Below are positions 15,789-23,754 of a DNA stretch of 64,000 nucleotides, piece by piece (position 1 is the stretch's first letter; the number at the start of each line of letters is the position of its first letter). Position numbers and translations under genes: made by a program. Below the pieces are notes generated by a model, which saw only the letters and a list, made by a program, of their open reading frames with translations, searched no databases and was not told the origin of the DNA. This stretch comes from Neobacillus niacini (GTDB lineage: Bacteria; Bacillota; Bacilli; Bacillales; Cytobacillaceae). The stretch is from positions 1,310,001 through 1,374,000 of the forward strand of contig NZ_JAUSZN010000001.1 in the NCBI RefSeq assembly GCF_030817595.1, given 5' to 3'.

Positions 15789-16790
15789 ATGACTTCGGGT
15801 AAAGTTCCAATCACATCATCAGAATTAGCAAATTTATGGATGGCTTTTCAAGAAAAAACAATGATCATTAGAATATTGGAGCATTTTATAGAACATGCAG
15901 ATAATCATGCAAAACAATTATTACAAACTCATTATGACAGTGCTTCTAAAGCAATTGATATCATTACAGAAATTTTCCAGCAAGAAGGTGCAGTAGTACC
16001 TGCTGGTTTTACTGAAAATGATGTACATAAAGGAGCTCCCAAGTTGTTTGATTTCCTGTACGATATCATGTATTTACATATGATGACTAAAGTGGAAATG
16101 AGTCTATTTTCTCTTTTTTGTGGTATGTCCTATAGGAAAGATATTAATGAATTTTTTATCAATTTGACAGCAGAGTCCCAAGCGATTAACAACCAAACAA
16201 CTCAATTCCTTTTAGAAAAAGGGGTTTTGGTTCGCCCAGCTTTTGTATCAATGCCTAAAGAGGTGCATTTTGTAAAGGATAATAATTATAGGAGTTCTTT
16301 TAATTGGTTCGGTGAAACGAGATCTCTAAATACCATTGAAGTTTCTCTTATTCATCATGCCATTGAAACAAACCTTGTAGGGATGCAATTAATGATCGGA
16401 TTTGCTCAAGTTGCTAAAAATAAAGAGGTGCAAAACTATCTTGTCAAAGGAATGAAATTATCAAAAAAGATCGAAATCGATTTAGGTGAATTTTTGAGAC
16501 AAAGTTTTATTGAACCCCCAGCTACTCATGCGGGTAAAGCAACTGATTCAAAAATTGCACCATTTTCCGATAAATTGATGATGTACAACACAGGTTTGTT
16601 AACTTCATTTGGGCTCGGAAGTAATGCATTAGGAGGTGCATTTAGTTTACGTAATGACTTGCCAGCAAAAATGGCTCTTCTTGCAAAAGATATTTTCACT
16701 TTTGCTCAAGATGGAGGAAAGATTATGATCGAAAATGGCTGGATGGAAGAACCTCCGCAAATTGAGGATCGAAATAAACTAACTAAATAG
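15789..16790 (+). CDS. DUF3231 family protein
   Basis: 333 aa, ATG after ATAGGGGAGGTAGAATC. DUF3231 proteins are two homologous four-helix-bundle halves: the first half has LWMAFQEKTMIIRILEHFIEHADNHAKQLL, the second LIHHAIETNLVGMQLMIGFAQVAKNKEVQNYL. The PAGFTENDVHKGAPKLFD motif and the end EEPPQIEDRNKL are typical. Function is unknown; the fold resembles ferritin-like bundles. A close paralogue lies at 60114 outside the array. Confidence 0.92.
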   Translation: MTSGKVPITSSELANLWMAFQEKTMIIRILEHFIEHADNHAKQLLQTHYDSASKAIDIITEIFQQEGAVVPAGFTENDVHKGAPKLFDFLYDIMYLHMMTKVEMSLFSLFCGMSYRKDINEFFINLTAESQAINNQTTQFLLEKGVLVRPAFVSMPKEVHFVKDNNYRSSFNWFGETRSLNTIEVSLIHHAIETNLVGMQLMIGFAQVAKNKEVQNYLVKGMKLSKKIEIDLGEFLRQSFIEPPATHAGKATDSKIAPFSDKLMMYNTGLLTSFGLGSNALGGAFSLRNDLPAKMALLAKDIFTFAQDGGKIMIENGWMEEPPQIEDRNKLTK

Positions 16791-16863
16791 TCTTTTATAG
16801 AAAAGAAGAGACAAATAAGATGGTATATAAGAATGATGTTTTTCGTTTCTTTTTTAAACTTAT

Positions 16864-16910
16864 TCGCCTTTTTTTAACATTGTTATGGAAAGAGGCGATT
16901 TTTTTTTTGT
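16864..16910 (+). terminator. Terminator of the DUF3231 gene
   Basis: TCGCC.. and ..GGCGA arms with A/T-rich inner stem followed by a run of ten T. Confidence 0.7.
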
Positions 16911-16925
16911 TAAATTTCATAAATT

Positions 16926-16990
16926 TCTTATTTAACTAAACTGCCCGTTAGTGAAAAAAGCGACTGCTACTTTTGAACAATCTCCCCATT
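16926..16990 (+). repeat. Array repeat, short copy that encodes a C-terminus
   Basis: CTTATTTAACTAAACTGCCC, GTTAGTG, stem around GCGACTGCTAC. The next gene reads into it from the right and stops at the TTA of the GTTAG core (16948-16950). Confidence 0.75.
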
Positions 16991-17367
16991 AATACAATCT
17001 CTATTGTCCTAATCGTCTCTTTTGTCTTTATCTGGCGGTTTAATAAATACATTTTCACCTGTTCAAACCCTTCTGGTTGCCAGTTTTCTTCATCGTATTT
17101 TTCTTTTTCAAAAATGTTTCGTAAAAAGGCAATTGCCTGTTCCCAAGATGGGAAAACCTGAAATGAATAAGGTGGTTGACCGATATCATTCCAAACTGCC
17201 CAACTTTTATTTGGCAGCTCCGTTGCATTCCATTGGGCATCTTCTGGAATTCGGAAAACAAAAAACGTGTTTTCAGTTGCCGACTTCCAATCTGGAAACC
17301 CCATTTTCGAAGCAAATTCATTATATTTTTTAAAGAATAAAGTCCTGAATATTTTGATTAAAAACAT
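16948..17367 (-). CDS. Hypothetical protein, 139 aa
   Basis: ATG at 17367 follows GAGAGGAGGTTCAT; the longer frame upstream has no ribosome site and crosses another repeat. It has a basic-hydrophobic N-terminus (MFLIKIFRTLFFKKYNEFASKMG) and a compact WNATELPNKSWAVWNDIGQPPYSFQVFPSWEQAIAFL core. No family recognised. The last ~14 residues (GRLFKSSSRFFH) are encoded by the repeat, whose CTAAC core supplies the stop, so the native C-terminus may have been replaced. Confidence 0.65.
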   Translation of the reverse strand: MFLIKIFRTLFFKKYNEFASKMGFPDWKSATENTFFVFRIPEDAQWNATELPNKSWAVWNDIGQPPYSFQVFPSWEQAIAFLRNIFEKEKYDEENWQPEGFEQVKMYLLNRQIKTKETIRTIEIVLMGRLFKSSSRFFH

Positions 17368-17404
17368 ATGAACCTCCTCTCTTTTTTTAAAAATTATCAC
17401 TGCA

Positions 17405-17487
17405 CCTTGTTGAACTAAACTGCCCCTGTTAGCACAAGAAACGATTATCCTTGTTGAACAATCGCACCCGGTACAATGTTTCACATT
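17405..17487 (+). repeat. Array repeat, full copy
   Basis: CCTTGTTGAACTAAACTGCC, CTGTTAGCACAAG, CGATTATCCTTGTTGAACAATCG stem (in parts), GCACCCGGTACAATGTTTCACA. Confidence 0.8.
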
Positions 17488-17580
17488 TTTTTTGGAATAA
17501 GGAATAAGATAACGAGTCCTAATTAAAGCTAGATTATTTTTTCTCTTAAATTCTCTAAAAAAATCCTTCTGAAACTGATA

Positions 17581-17964
17581 TTAAAATAAACTAGACTTTG
17601 TGTTGTTTAATTTATTTTTAAACTCTTCCAGTACCTTTTTTCTTTCCTGATAACTTTCATCATCTCCTTCTTCCCATAGAGCAAGATCTGCACCTTTTTC
17701 AATTAGCTGGATCGCCTTTTTTTTAACCGAAGAGGTTAAGGCCCTATGCCTCATTTGAAGACCTGCAAGAGAAATGAACAGAATTGATTCATCTGCCAGT
17801 TTATCTTCTTCATCATCGTAATCGGAAAATTCTTCCTGCCACGATTTAATAATAATTTTTGTAGCTTTTCTTGGACTTACCCCTTCATCCATCAGTTCAT
17901 TCCATTCATCTTGAATATCGCAAGATAAATCATCTTCCCATAAGTCAGTACCCCAAGCTCCCAT
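17581..17964 (-). CDS. DUF4259 domain protein
   Basis: 127 aa, ATG after GGAGGAAAAAGG. The N-terminus MGAWGTDLWEDDLSCDIQDEW is the family signature (MGxWGxGxFxxDxAxD). The remainder is acidic and helical (SDYDDEEDKLADESILFISLAGLQ). DUF4259 proteins often accompany polymorphic toxin or immunity neighbourhoods, but their function is unknown. Single-gene unit. Confidence 0.85.
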   Translation of the reverse strand: MGAWGTDLWEDDLSCDIQDEWNELMDEGVSPRKATKIIIKSWQEEFSDYDDEEDKLADESILFISLAGLQMRHRALTSSVKKKAIQLIEKGADLALWEEGDDESYQERKKVLEEFKNKLNNTKSSLF

Positions 17965-18094
17965 CCTTTTTCCTCCATTCTTAATGATTCTACAGTTCTA
18001 TGCTGTCTTTTTAAACAAAGTCAGAATCTCGTCTTCCTTTGATTATATTTTAAAACAATTTGCTTGGAAATCTCTATTCCTATTTAGAACACAT

Positions 18095-18196
18095 CTTTAA
18101 TTAACCCTCAGTTAGTAGAATAAAAAAAGAGCTGCCGCAGCAGCCAAATATTGTTTAACTCAAGCACCCGTTAGTTTAAGTGTAATCTTTCACAAA
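18095..18196 (+). repeat. Array repeat, full copy with strong hairpin
   Basis: CTTTAATTAACCCTCAGTTAG L half, AGCTGCCGCAGCAGC stem, R half TCAAGCACCCGTTAGTTTAAG ending TCTTTCACAA. Confidence 0.85.
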
Positions 18197-18201
18197 TTCC
18201 T

Positions 18202-18720
18202 TTACCACCCCTTGCGATTACATAAAGAAGTAATATGTGCAAGATGATGTCGACCGTGCCAAGCGTAGATTCCTATATTTTTACCTACTGAAACTTCACC
18301 TGAATCTGGGTGAATAAATGTCTTTTCCATATCAGCAGGACTTAGACTTCTCAAAAGGTTTGTCCAGCGTTTGTGCAAGGCTTCAAGCAGTGATAGTGAA
18401 ATATCAATTGGTAATTTATAATCACAAAGTTCCGCCCATTTCGTTTCGTTGTATGGCTTAATTACAGGTTTTTCTTCCGTAAGAGCCAATTTAAAGCGAA
18501 CATAGGCATTCATATGACTATCCGCAAGGTGATGTATTACTTGGCTAACGGTCCACCCTCCTAAACGATAAGGTTTATCAAGCTGTTCATTATCTAAGTT
18601 CTCCACAGCATCTCGTAATAATCTTGGTAAATCTTCAATTTCATTTATCCAATCTTTTGTAACACTGTCAGTAATCTCACCATCGAATTGAAATTTTCCA
18701 ATTGGATATTTTATATCCAT
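18202..18720 (-). CDS. yfiT: YfiT-family bacillithiol transferase
   Basis: 172 aa, ATG after GGAGGAATATAA. The family-specific opening [13 protein letters not shown] and core [35 protein letters not shown] are present; the three His ligands are in VIHHLADSH and [14 protein letters not shown]. YfiT-type proteins of the DinB superfamily are divalent-metal S-transferases that use bacillithiol to detoxify electrophiles. The stop lies 5 nt from a repeat. Confidence 0.92.
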   Translation of the reverse strand: MDIKYPIGKFQFDGEITDSVTKDWINEIEDLPRLLRDAVENLDNEQLDKPYRLGGWTVSQVIHHLADSHMNAYVRFKLALTEEKPVIKPYNETKWAELCDYKLPIDISLSLLEALHKRWTNLLRSLSPADMEKTFIHPDSGEVSVGKNIGIYAWHGRHHLAHITSLCNRKGW

Positions 18721-18824
18721 TTATATTCCTCCTATAAAATCCCGTGTAATTTTTTGACTAACTAATTGAATTTTCTAAAGTATGTAATTCGACATCATTT
18801 TCATTAAATCCTTTACACCTATGG

Positions 18825-18860
18825 GTTATTCACCTAAACTGCCACGTTAACTTATAAGAA
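18825..18860 (+). repeat. Array repeat, L half
   Basis: TTATTCACCTAAACTGCCAC, GTTAACTTATAAG. The normal middle is replaced by the long hairpin that follows. Confidence 0.7.
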
Positions 18861-18861
18861 C

Positions 18862-18914
18862 TTCAACAATTAAGTGCCTTTATCCTTATTGGATAAAAGC
18901 ACTTAATTGTTGAA
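18862..18914. terminator. Long near-perfect hairpin, terminator of the DUF523 gene
   Basis: TTCAACAATTAAGTGC and GCACTTAATTGTTGAA are exact complements, extended inwards by TTTATCC/GGATAAA: a stem of about 23 bp with a 5-nt loop. It begins 4 nt past the stop of the gene at 18918 and occupies the position of a repeat's middle and R half. Confidence 0.8.
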
Positions 18915-18917
18915 TAT

Positions 18918-19388
18918 TTAATATCCTGCCTCCTGAAGTAATTCACTAAGTCCTTCCTCTGAGACCACCCGTATTCCATTCCTTTTAAGTAAGGCGGTTG
19001 TGACACCATTACCAGGTATTTTCTTACCCTGAAACTCACCGTTATAAATCATAGAACTTCCACAGGAGGGGCTAAACTCCTTTAGTACGACTGCGGTAGT
19101 ATGGTACTCTTGAGCTTTTCTCAGAGTAATATAGGCTCCCGTTATATATAAATCAGTAACATCTCTACCTGATTTTTCTATTACCTTGGCTTTACCATCC
19201 AAGACATCTTCTCCGTCACCACCTATTATCTCAGCAGGTTCTCGCGGAGTTGAAAAACCCCCAAGTAATTCAGGGCAAACAGTTATTGCCTTTTTCTGAT
19301 CTATCATTTGACTTATCTTATTGTTTAAACAATGAGTACCGTTATATCTTACCTCTAACCCCGCTAAACAAGAACTTACTAATATCAT
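18918..19388 (-). CDS. DUF523 domain protein
   Basis: 156 aa from ATG at 19388, six nt after GAGGTG; a GTG three codons upstream is possible. The family pattern SSCLAGLEVRYNG, VCPELLGGFSTPREPAEI and LKEFSPSCGSSMIYNG is complete, with three conserved Cys that may bind metal. DUF523 proteins are small enzymes of unknown activity; related domains occur in tRNA 2-thiocytidine desulfurases. Single-gene unit with its own strong terminator. Confidence 0.9.
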   Translation of the reverse strand: MILVSSCLAGLEVRYNGTHCLNNKISQMIDQKKAITVCPELLGGFSTPREPAEIIGGDGEDVLDGKAKVIEKSGRDVTDLYITGAYITLRKAQEYHTTAVVLKEFSPSCGSSMIYNGEFQGKKIPGNGVTTALLKRNGIRVVSEEGLSELLQEAGY

Positions 19389-19420
19389 TTTTATCACCTC
19401 AATCTAATTGTACCTCATTT

Positions 19421-19516
19421 CCTTCTTGTACTAACCTGCACGTTACTTCAAGAAGAAAGTGCGTTCCTTCGCTATCGAAGCATCGCGCCCGTTACTTTAA
19501 GTACATTTCTTCACAA
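19421..19516 (+). repeat. Array repeat, full copy (twin of 13929-14028)
   Basis: CCTTCTTGTACTAACCTGCA, the shared 52-nt block at 19435-19486, GCGCCCGTTACTTTAAG, ending TTCTTCACAA. Confidence 0.85.
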
Positions 19517-19599
19517 TTTCTTTGAAAGGAACAAGAAAATATCGATGTTACTGCTGCTCATAACCCCTTACTATTTGAATAGTTGAAATATTCTTTACT

Positions 19600-19613
19600 G
19601 ATCATTCTAAAAA
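19600..19613 (+). promoter_or_regulatory. Operator-like motif upstream of the tetR pseudogene
   Basis: GATCATTCTAAAAA recurs at the triple tandem repeat near the second TetR locus (25730-25957), which suggests that the two related TetR proteins recognise related sites. Confidence 0.5.
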
Positions 19614-19642
19614 TGATAAAATTTTTAAAAAAAGGGGGGGAA

Positions 19643-20207
19643 ATGGCTAGACACAAAGAATTTGATGAAGCCGAGGTTTTACGAAAAGCAATGGTGCTTT
19701 TTTGGCGAAATGGATATGAAAAAACGTCTATGCAAGATTTAGTAGACTATGCACATACACCGTAGAAGTATTTATGACACATTTGGTGATAAACAGACGT
19801 TGTTTCTACGAGCTCTACAACTCTTCGAAGAAATAACCGAAAAAAGTATGGAACAACAAATTAAACCTATTAATTCAGTCCAGTTAGCGATAAGAAGAAT
19901 ATTTGAAATGGTGGTTTTTTCGGATAAGAAAAACCCCCAGGATGTTTAATTGTAAATACATCTGTAGAATTAACCTAACATGACCAAGAAGTTGCTGACA
20001 GGATTAGTAAAAGCTTTAGTAAGACAGAATCATTTATATACGAACTACTATTGCAGGGGCAAATAAGTGAAGAAATATCCGATCAACTTGATATAGAAAA
20101 ATTATCTGAACTTATCCATAATTCACTTTTTGGGGTTAGCCAAAACAACTAAAGATAAAGAGAAACTTCAAAACATCATTGATTCGACTTTAGCGGTATT
20201 AGATTAA
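19643..20207 (+). pseudogene. TetR/AcrR regulator, multiply disrupted
   Basis: ATG at 19643 after a GGGGGGG run. The N-terminal HTH reads MARHKEFDEAEVLRKAMVLFWRNGYEKTSMQDLV, then shifts frame near 19750 to IHRRSIYDTFGDKQTLFLRALQLFEE, stops near 19948, and continues in other frames (LIVNTSVEL.., ISEEISDQLDIEKLSELIHNSLFG) with a further stop. At least three lesions. It is clearly homologous to the intact TetR at 25986, which has the same MAR-KEF..GYEKTSM and HRRS-YDTFGDK blocks. Confidence 0.85.
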
Positions 20208-20210
20208 CTT

Positions 20211-20231
20211 TTTTAGAATGAACGTTCTAGT
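20211..20231. promoter_or_regulatory. TetR-type palindrome
   Basis: TAGAATGAACGTTCTAG is near palindromic and lies just before the thioesterase gene and after the tetR pseudogene: a likely operator for that lost regulator. Confidence 0.55.
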
Positions 20232-20268
20232 ACAATCTTATTTATTTTTAATATGGAGGGTGAAAAGA

Positions 20269-20715
20269 ATGAATCAGTTAGAGTTTTTGAAGAAAATGGC
20301 AAAGGGCGAAATACCAGGTTCGCCGGCTGCAGAGGTAATCGGTTTTCACATAACAGATGTTGAGGAAGGGAAGGTTGTGGTCGAAATGGATGCCACAGAA
20401 AGATTACACAATCCGATGGGTACACTACATGGAGGGATTTTATGTGACATATCCGATGCCGCTATGGGCTATGCATTTGTAACTACATTAGCTGAGGACG
20501 AACTTTTTACGACGATCGAAATTAAATTAAATTTCCTAAAACCTATTTTTAAATCTAGACTTCGAGCTGAGGGAAAATTAATAAAAAAAGGTTCAACAAT
20601 CGGATTGCTGGAGTGTCATGTATATGATGAAAAACAAAGTCTTGTGGCACATTCTACAAGTACATGTATGATTTTGAAGGGTCATTCTGCCGGAAAAAGA
20701 TTGAAAATAGAATAA
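20269..20715 (+). CDS. PaaI-family hotdog thioesterase
   Basis: 148 aa; ATG at 20269 follows ATGGAGGGTGAAAAGA. Hotdog fold: the NPMGTLHGGILCDISDAAMGYAF block contains the conserved HGG and the following helix with Asp; ELFTTIEIKLNFLKPI is the next strand. It would hydrolyse acyl-CoA or aryl-CoA thioesters. It is followed 130 bp later by an MFS pump, and both may once have been controlled by the broken TetR upstream. Confidence 0.88.
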   Translation: MNQLEFLKKMAKGEIPGSPAAEVIGFHITDVEEGKVVVEMDATERLHNPMGTLHGGILCDISDAAMGYAFVTTLAEDELFTTIEIKLNFLKPIFKSRLRAEGKLIKKGSTIGLLECHVYDEKQSLVAHSTSTCMILKGHSAGKRLKIE

Positions 20716-20842
20716 TATAACTAATCTCTTGTTAAAAGAAAGTCCATTCAAAGTAAGGTCCATAAAGTTTTAGCTATCATTTAGCTTGTAGTACGATGTA
20801 AAGTTCATTTTTATCAATTTTAATAAGGTAAGGTGGGAACAA

Positions 20843-22213
20843 ATGCCTTCTATTCTAACGGCTCCTTCCAAAATGGAAAGCACGGTGCAATTACAAGAGA
20901 ATAAACTCATTTTAATATGGAGTGTCACCACTTTGCTTGTTGTAATGAATACAACCATGTTTAATGTTGCATTACCCTTTATACTTAAAGACTTATCCTT
21001 AAGCTCATCCTTGGGCTCATGGCTGGTATCAGGTTATTCCATCATGTTTGCCATTTCAACGTTAACTTTTGGTCGCCTATCTGATTTTGTTCCCCTCTCA
21101 AGACTTCTACTCCATGGAATTTGCCTATTAGGAATATCATCAGTCATCGGTTTCTTTACAACTAATTTTTTTATCCTATTAGGAGTTAGAATTCTTCAAG
21201 CAGCTGGAGCAGGAGCCGTTATGGGATTAAGTATGATCATGGCTGGGCGGTATATCCCTCTATCAAGGCGTGGAAAAGCGATGGCGATTATTGCTTCAGC
21301 TGCCTCTTTGGCATTTGGGTTAGGTCCTGTACTAGGGGGAGTGATTACTCAATACTTAGGATGGAATTATCTTTTCGTTGTCACTATTTTTTCTGTCCTG
21401 TCTATTCCTTTCTTCCTAAAGTTATTGCCTAATGAGGTGATTAAAAAAGGACATTTCGATTTATTCGGTGCTATTCTTACGGGGCTTAGTGTAACAGGTC
21501 TGTTACTTTTTCTATCTACATTTTCGTATGGGATACTATTAGGAACAGTCGTTCTTTTTGCGGTATGGTGGAAATATCTTAATAAGACGGAAGAACCGTT
21601 TATTCCGCTAATCCTACTTAGAAATAAGCAATATACAAAGCTCCTTCTTATTAATTGTTTTGCTTTTTTCATTAACTTTTCACTTCTGTTTTTAATGCCT
21701 ATTATTCTCACAACTGTATTCGGAAAAGAACCAGCAGAGCTAGGACTGATGATTTTTCCAGGTGCCATTATCGCCATGGTTGCTGGCATATATATAGGAA
21801 GATTCATTGACCGTTTTGGGAATGCACCCTTAATTATTTTTGGACAGTTATTGTTATTAAGTGCCTCAATCTTATTTGCATGGTTCTCTTCTGCAAATCC
21901 CTATTTTATCCTTTTCATTTATATGTTTGCTAGCGTTGGCTTTACGGCAATTTCTTCGAGTATTTCGAACGAGATAACAAGGATCTTACCCATCAATCAA
22001 ATTGGTTCGGGGATAGGAATCGTCCAATTAATGCAATTTTTCGGTGCGGGTCTCGGAGTGACTATTTCTGGATTACTCATAACCATTCAAGAAGGTTTAT
22101 CTTTGGAAATGGTTTATCGAAATGTTTTTATTTGCTTCTCGATTATTAACATTATGACTGGTTTCATATACGGCTTCTATCTTCGTAGAGCTAGGTTAAA
22201 GGAGCAAAGTTAA
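20843..22213 (+). CDS. MFS transporter, DHA2-like drug exporter
   Basis: 456 aa, ATG after AAGGTAAGGTGGGAACAA. About 12-14 helices. Motif A-like loop GRLSDFVPLSRLLLHG after helix 2; the motif C-like AAGAGAVMGLSMIM and LAFGLGPVLGGVITQYLGWNYLF segments mark drug/H+ antiporters of the DHA2/EmrB or tetracycline-exporter type. Substrate unknown. Its placement behind a TetR and a thioesterase fits a xenobiotic response block. A good terminator follows. Confidence 0.85.
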   Translation: MPSILTAPSKMESTVQLQENKLILIWSVTTLLVVMNTTMFNVALPFILKDLSLSSSLGSWLVSGYSIMFAISTLTFGRLSDFVPLSRLLLHGICLLGISSVIGFFTTNFFILLGVRILQAAGAGAVMGLSMIMAGRYIPLSRRGKAMAIIASAASLAFGLGPVLGGVITQYLGWNYLFVVTIFSVLSIPFFLKLLPNEVIKKGHFDLFGAILTGLSVTGLLLFLSTFSYGILLGTVVLFAVWWKYLNKTEEPFIPLILLRNKQYTKLLLINCFAFFINFSLLFLMPIILTTVFGKEPAELGLMIFPGAIIAMVAGIYIGRFIDRFGNAPLIIFGQLLLLSASILFAWFSSANPYFILFIYMFASVGFTAISSSISNEITRILPINQIGSGIGIVQLMQFFGAGLGVTISGLLITIQEGLSLEMVYRNVFICFSIINIMTGFIYGFYLRRARLKEQS

Positions 22214-22256
22214 ATCTTCATCGATTGAATAGAAATAGGACTTCCATAATAGGTTT

Positions 22257-22286
22257 CCAGCACTCTTTCAAGAGTGCTGTTTTATT
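22257..22286 (+). terminator. Terminator of the MFS gene
   Basis: CAGCACTCTT, TC, AAGAGTGCTG then TTTTATTT. Confidence 0.85.
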
Positions 22287-22334
22287 TCCAAAGAAGGTCA
22301 ATAAAATAATTTTTTCAGTTGTGAGTCATCTCAT

Positions 22335-22423
22335 AATTGAACTTCCCCGTTTGCGAAATAAATAAAAAGCTACCCTATTGGTAGCTGGAACTATAAAAGG
22401 AAAGCACCTTATAGTTTACAAGA
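22335..22423 (+). repeat. Array repeat, diverged copy
   Basis: TTGAACTTCCCCGTTTGCG L half, AAAAGCTACCCTATTGGTAGC stem (in parts), GCACCTTATAGTTTAC R half. It is the only copy between 19.5 and 27.0 kb. Confidence 0.6.
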
Positions 22424-22449
22424 GTTCTTCCACGTACTAAAAATTTAGA

Positions 22450-23448
22450 TTAGAAGGTTACAATAACTTTGCCTTGTGAGTGTCCAGTAGAAACTTTTAT
22501 TAATGCTGTGTTAATGTCATTAAAATTATAAATTGAATCAATAGAGGGCGTGATATTTTCTTTTTCAACAAGGTTAGTGATTTTTTGTAATTGACTGCCA
22601 TTGGCTTGTACGAATAAAAAGTGATATTCATTTTTATGTTTACGTGCTAAAGAATCTACACGAGCACCAACTAAACCAAACAATAGTTTTTTCCACACTG
22701 GAAAATTATTTTCAACCGCAAAGCGATAATTAGGTACGGCTTTTAATGATACTAATTTCCCATTAGGCTTTAAAATACCAAGTTCTGCTTTTATCTCTTT
22801 TGCTCCCAAGGTGTCAATAACATAATCTATATCAGATAAAATGTTGGCATAGTTTTCCTCATGGTAATTTATGAATTTATCAGCGCCAATCGACAGTGTA
22901 CGGGATCTACCTCTTTCACTGCCGCTTGTTATAACATATAACCCCATTGATTTGGCGATGGGGATTGCCATAGCACCAAAGCCGCCGGTTCCTCCAGGGA
23001 TAAATAGCTTTTTGTTAGGCTGAGCATTGAGTACGTCATTTAATGCTTGATAAGCAGTCAAAGCAGTGAGAGGAACAGCGGCTGCTTCAATAAAGGATAG
23101 ATTTTTAGGCATTATGGATATAGCATCTTCATTGACGACCGCATATTCAGCAAAAGCTCCAATTTGATTAACTGGCAACCTCGTATAAATGTGGTCACCA
23201 AAGTGGAAGTTCTTAACATCTTTTCCAACAGCCTCAATAACTCCAGATAGTTCATTTCCTAAAGTTAATGGTAAATCATAATCAGAAATCATTCGAATAC
23301 TTCCATTTAAAATAAGGATATCTAATGGATTAACACCTGCTGCTTTTACTTTAACGAGTACCTCCCGGCTATTAAATTCTGGTATTTTAACATCATTCAA
23401 TTCCACTTGAACTTCTTTTGTATATTTCTGCATTTGAGCAGCTCTCAT
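22450..23448 (-). CDS. Zinc-type alcohol dehydrogenase / quinone oxidoreductase-like protein
   Basis: 332 aa, ATG after GAAGAGGATG. GroES-like N-terminal domain (VKVKAAGVNPLDILILNGS, LGNELSGVIEAVGKDV) and Rossmann domain (LFIPGGTGGFGAMAIPIAKSMGLYVITSGS). It lacks the four structural-zinc Cys, so it belongs to the NADPH quinone reductase/enoyl reductase side of the MDR superfamily. It would reduce reactive carbonyls or quinones, in keeping with the OYE and SDR next to it. Confidence 0.88.
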   Translation of the reverse strand: MRAAQMQKYTKEVQVELNDVKIPEFNSREVLVKVKAAGVNPLDILILNGSIRMISDYDLPLTLGNELSGVIEAVGKDVKNFHFGDHIYTRLPVNQIGAFAEYAVVNEDAISIMPKNLSFIEAAAVPLTALTAYQALNDVLNAQPNKKLFIPGGTGGFGAMAIPIAKSMGLYVITSGSERGRSRTLSIGADKFINYHEENYANILSDIDYVIDTLGAKEIKAELGILKPNGKLVSLKAVPNYRFAVENNFPVWKKLLFGLVGARVDSLARKHKNEYHFLFVQANGSQLQKITNLVEKENITPSIDSIYNFNDINTALIKVSTGHSQGKVIVTF

Positions 23449-23540
23449 TTTTTCATCCTCTTCCTTTACAATTTTTTGGTGCTATTTCATTGAAATGCAA
23501 TCTCTAGCGTTGAATGTAAGTGACTCAAAACAAAAACCAG

Positions 23541-23616
23541 TGCTTGAATGGGTATATGCCCAAGAATGCATCTACCGCTGCAAATACACCTAATTCACGC
23601 GTCAAGCACTGATTTT
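23541..23616. repeat. Imperfect inverted-repeat element, ~75 bp
   Basis: ACCAGTGCTTGA at 23540 and TCAAGCACTGATT at 23603 are inverted repeats around ~50 bp that include the internal palindrome-like GGGTATATGCCC. It could be a small non-autonomous element or a remnant; nothing else is recognisable between 23449 and 23699. Confidence 0.35.
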
Positions 23617-23699
23617 CAGGTTGAGCCAAAAATGCGGCACAAACTTTTCTTATATTAATTATCGAGACAGCTGTTTCCCATAATTTCTAATTTAGATCA

Positions 23700-23737
23700 A
23701 AGAATGGCGTACAATTTTTCAGTTGTACGCCATTCTT
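23700..23737 (-). terminator. Terminator of the OYE gene
   Basis: AAGAATGGCGTACAA, eight-nt loop, TTGTACGCCATTCTT: 15 perfect base pairs, 17 bp after the gene stop on the minus strand. Confidence 0.85.
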
Positions 23738-23754
23738 CACCTTATAAGCTATAC

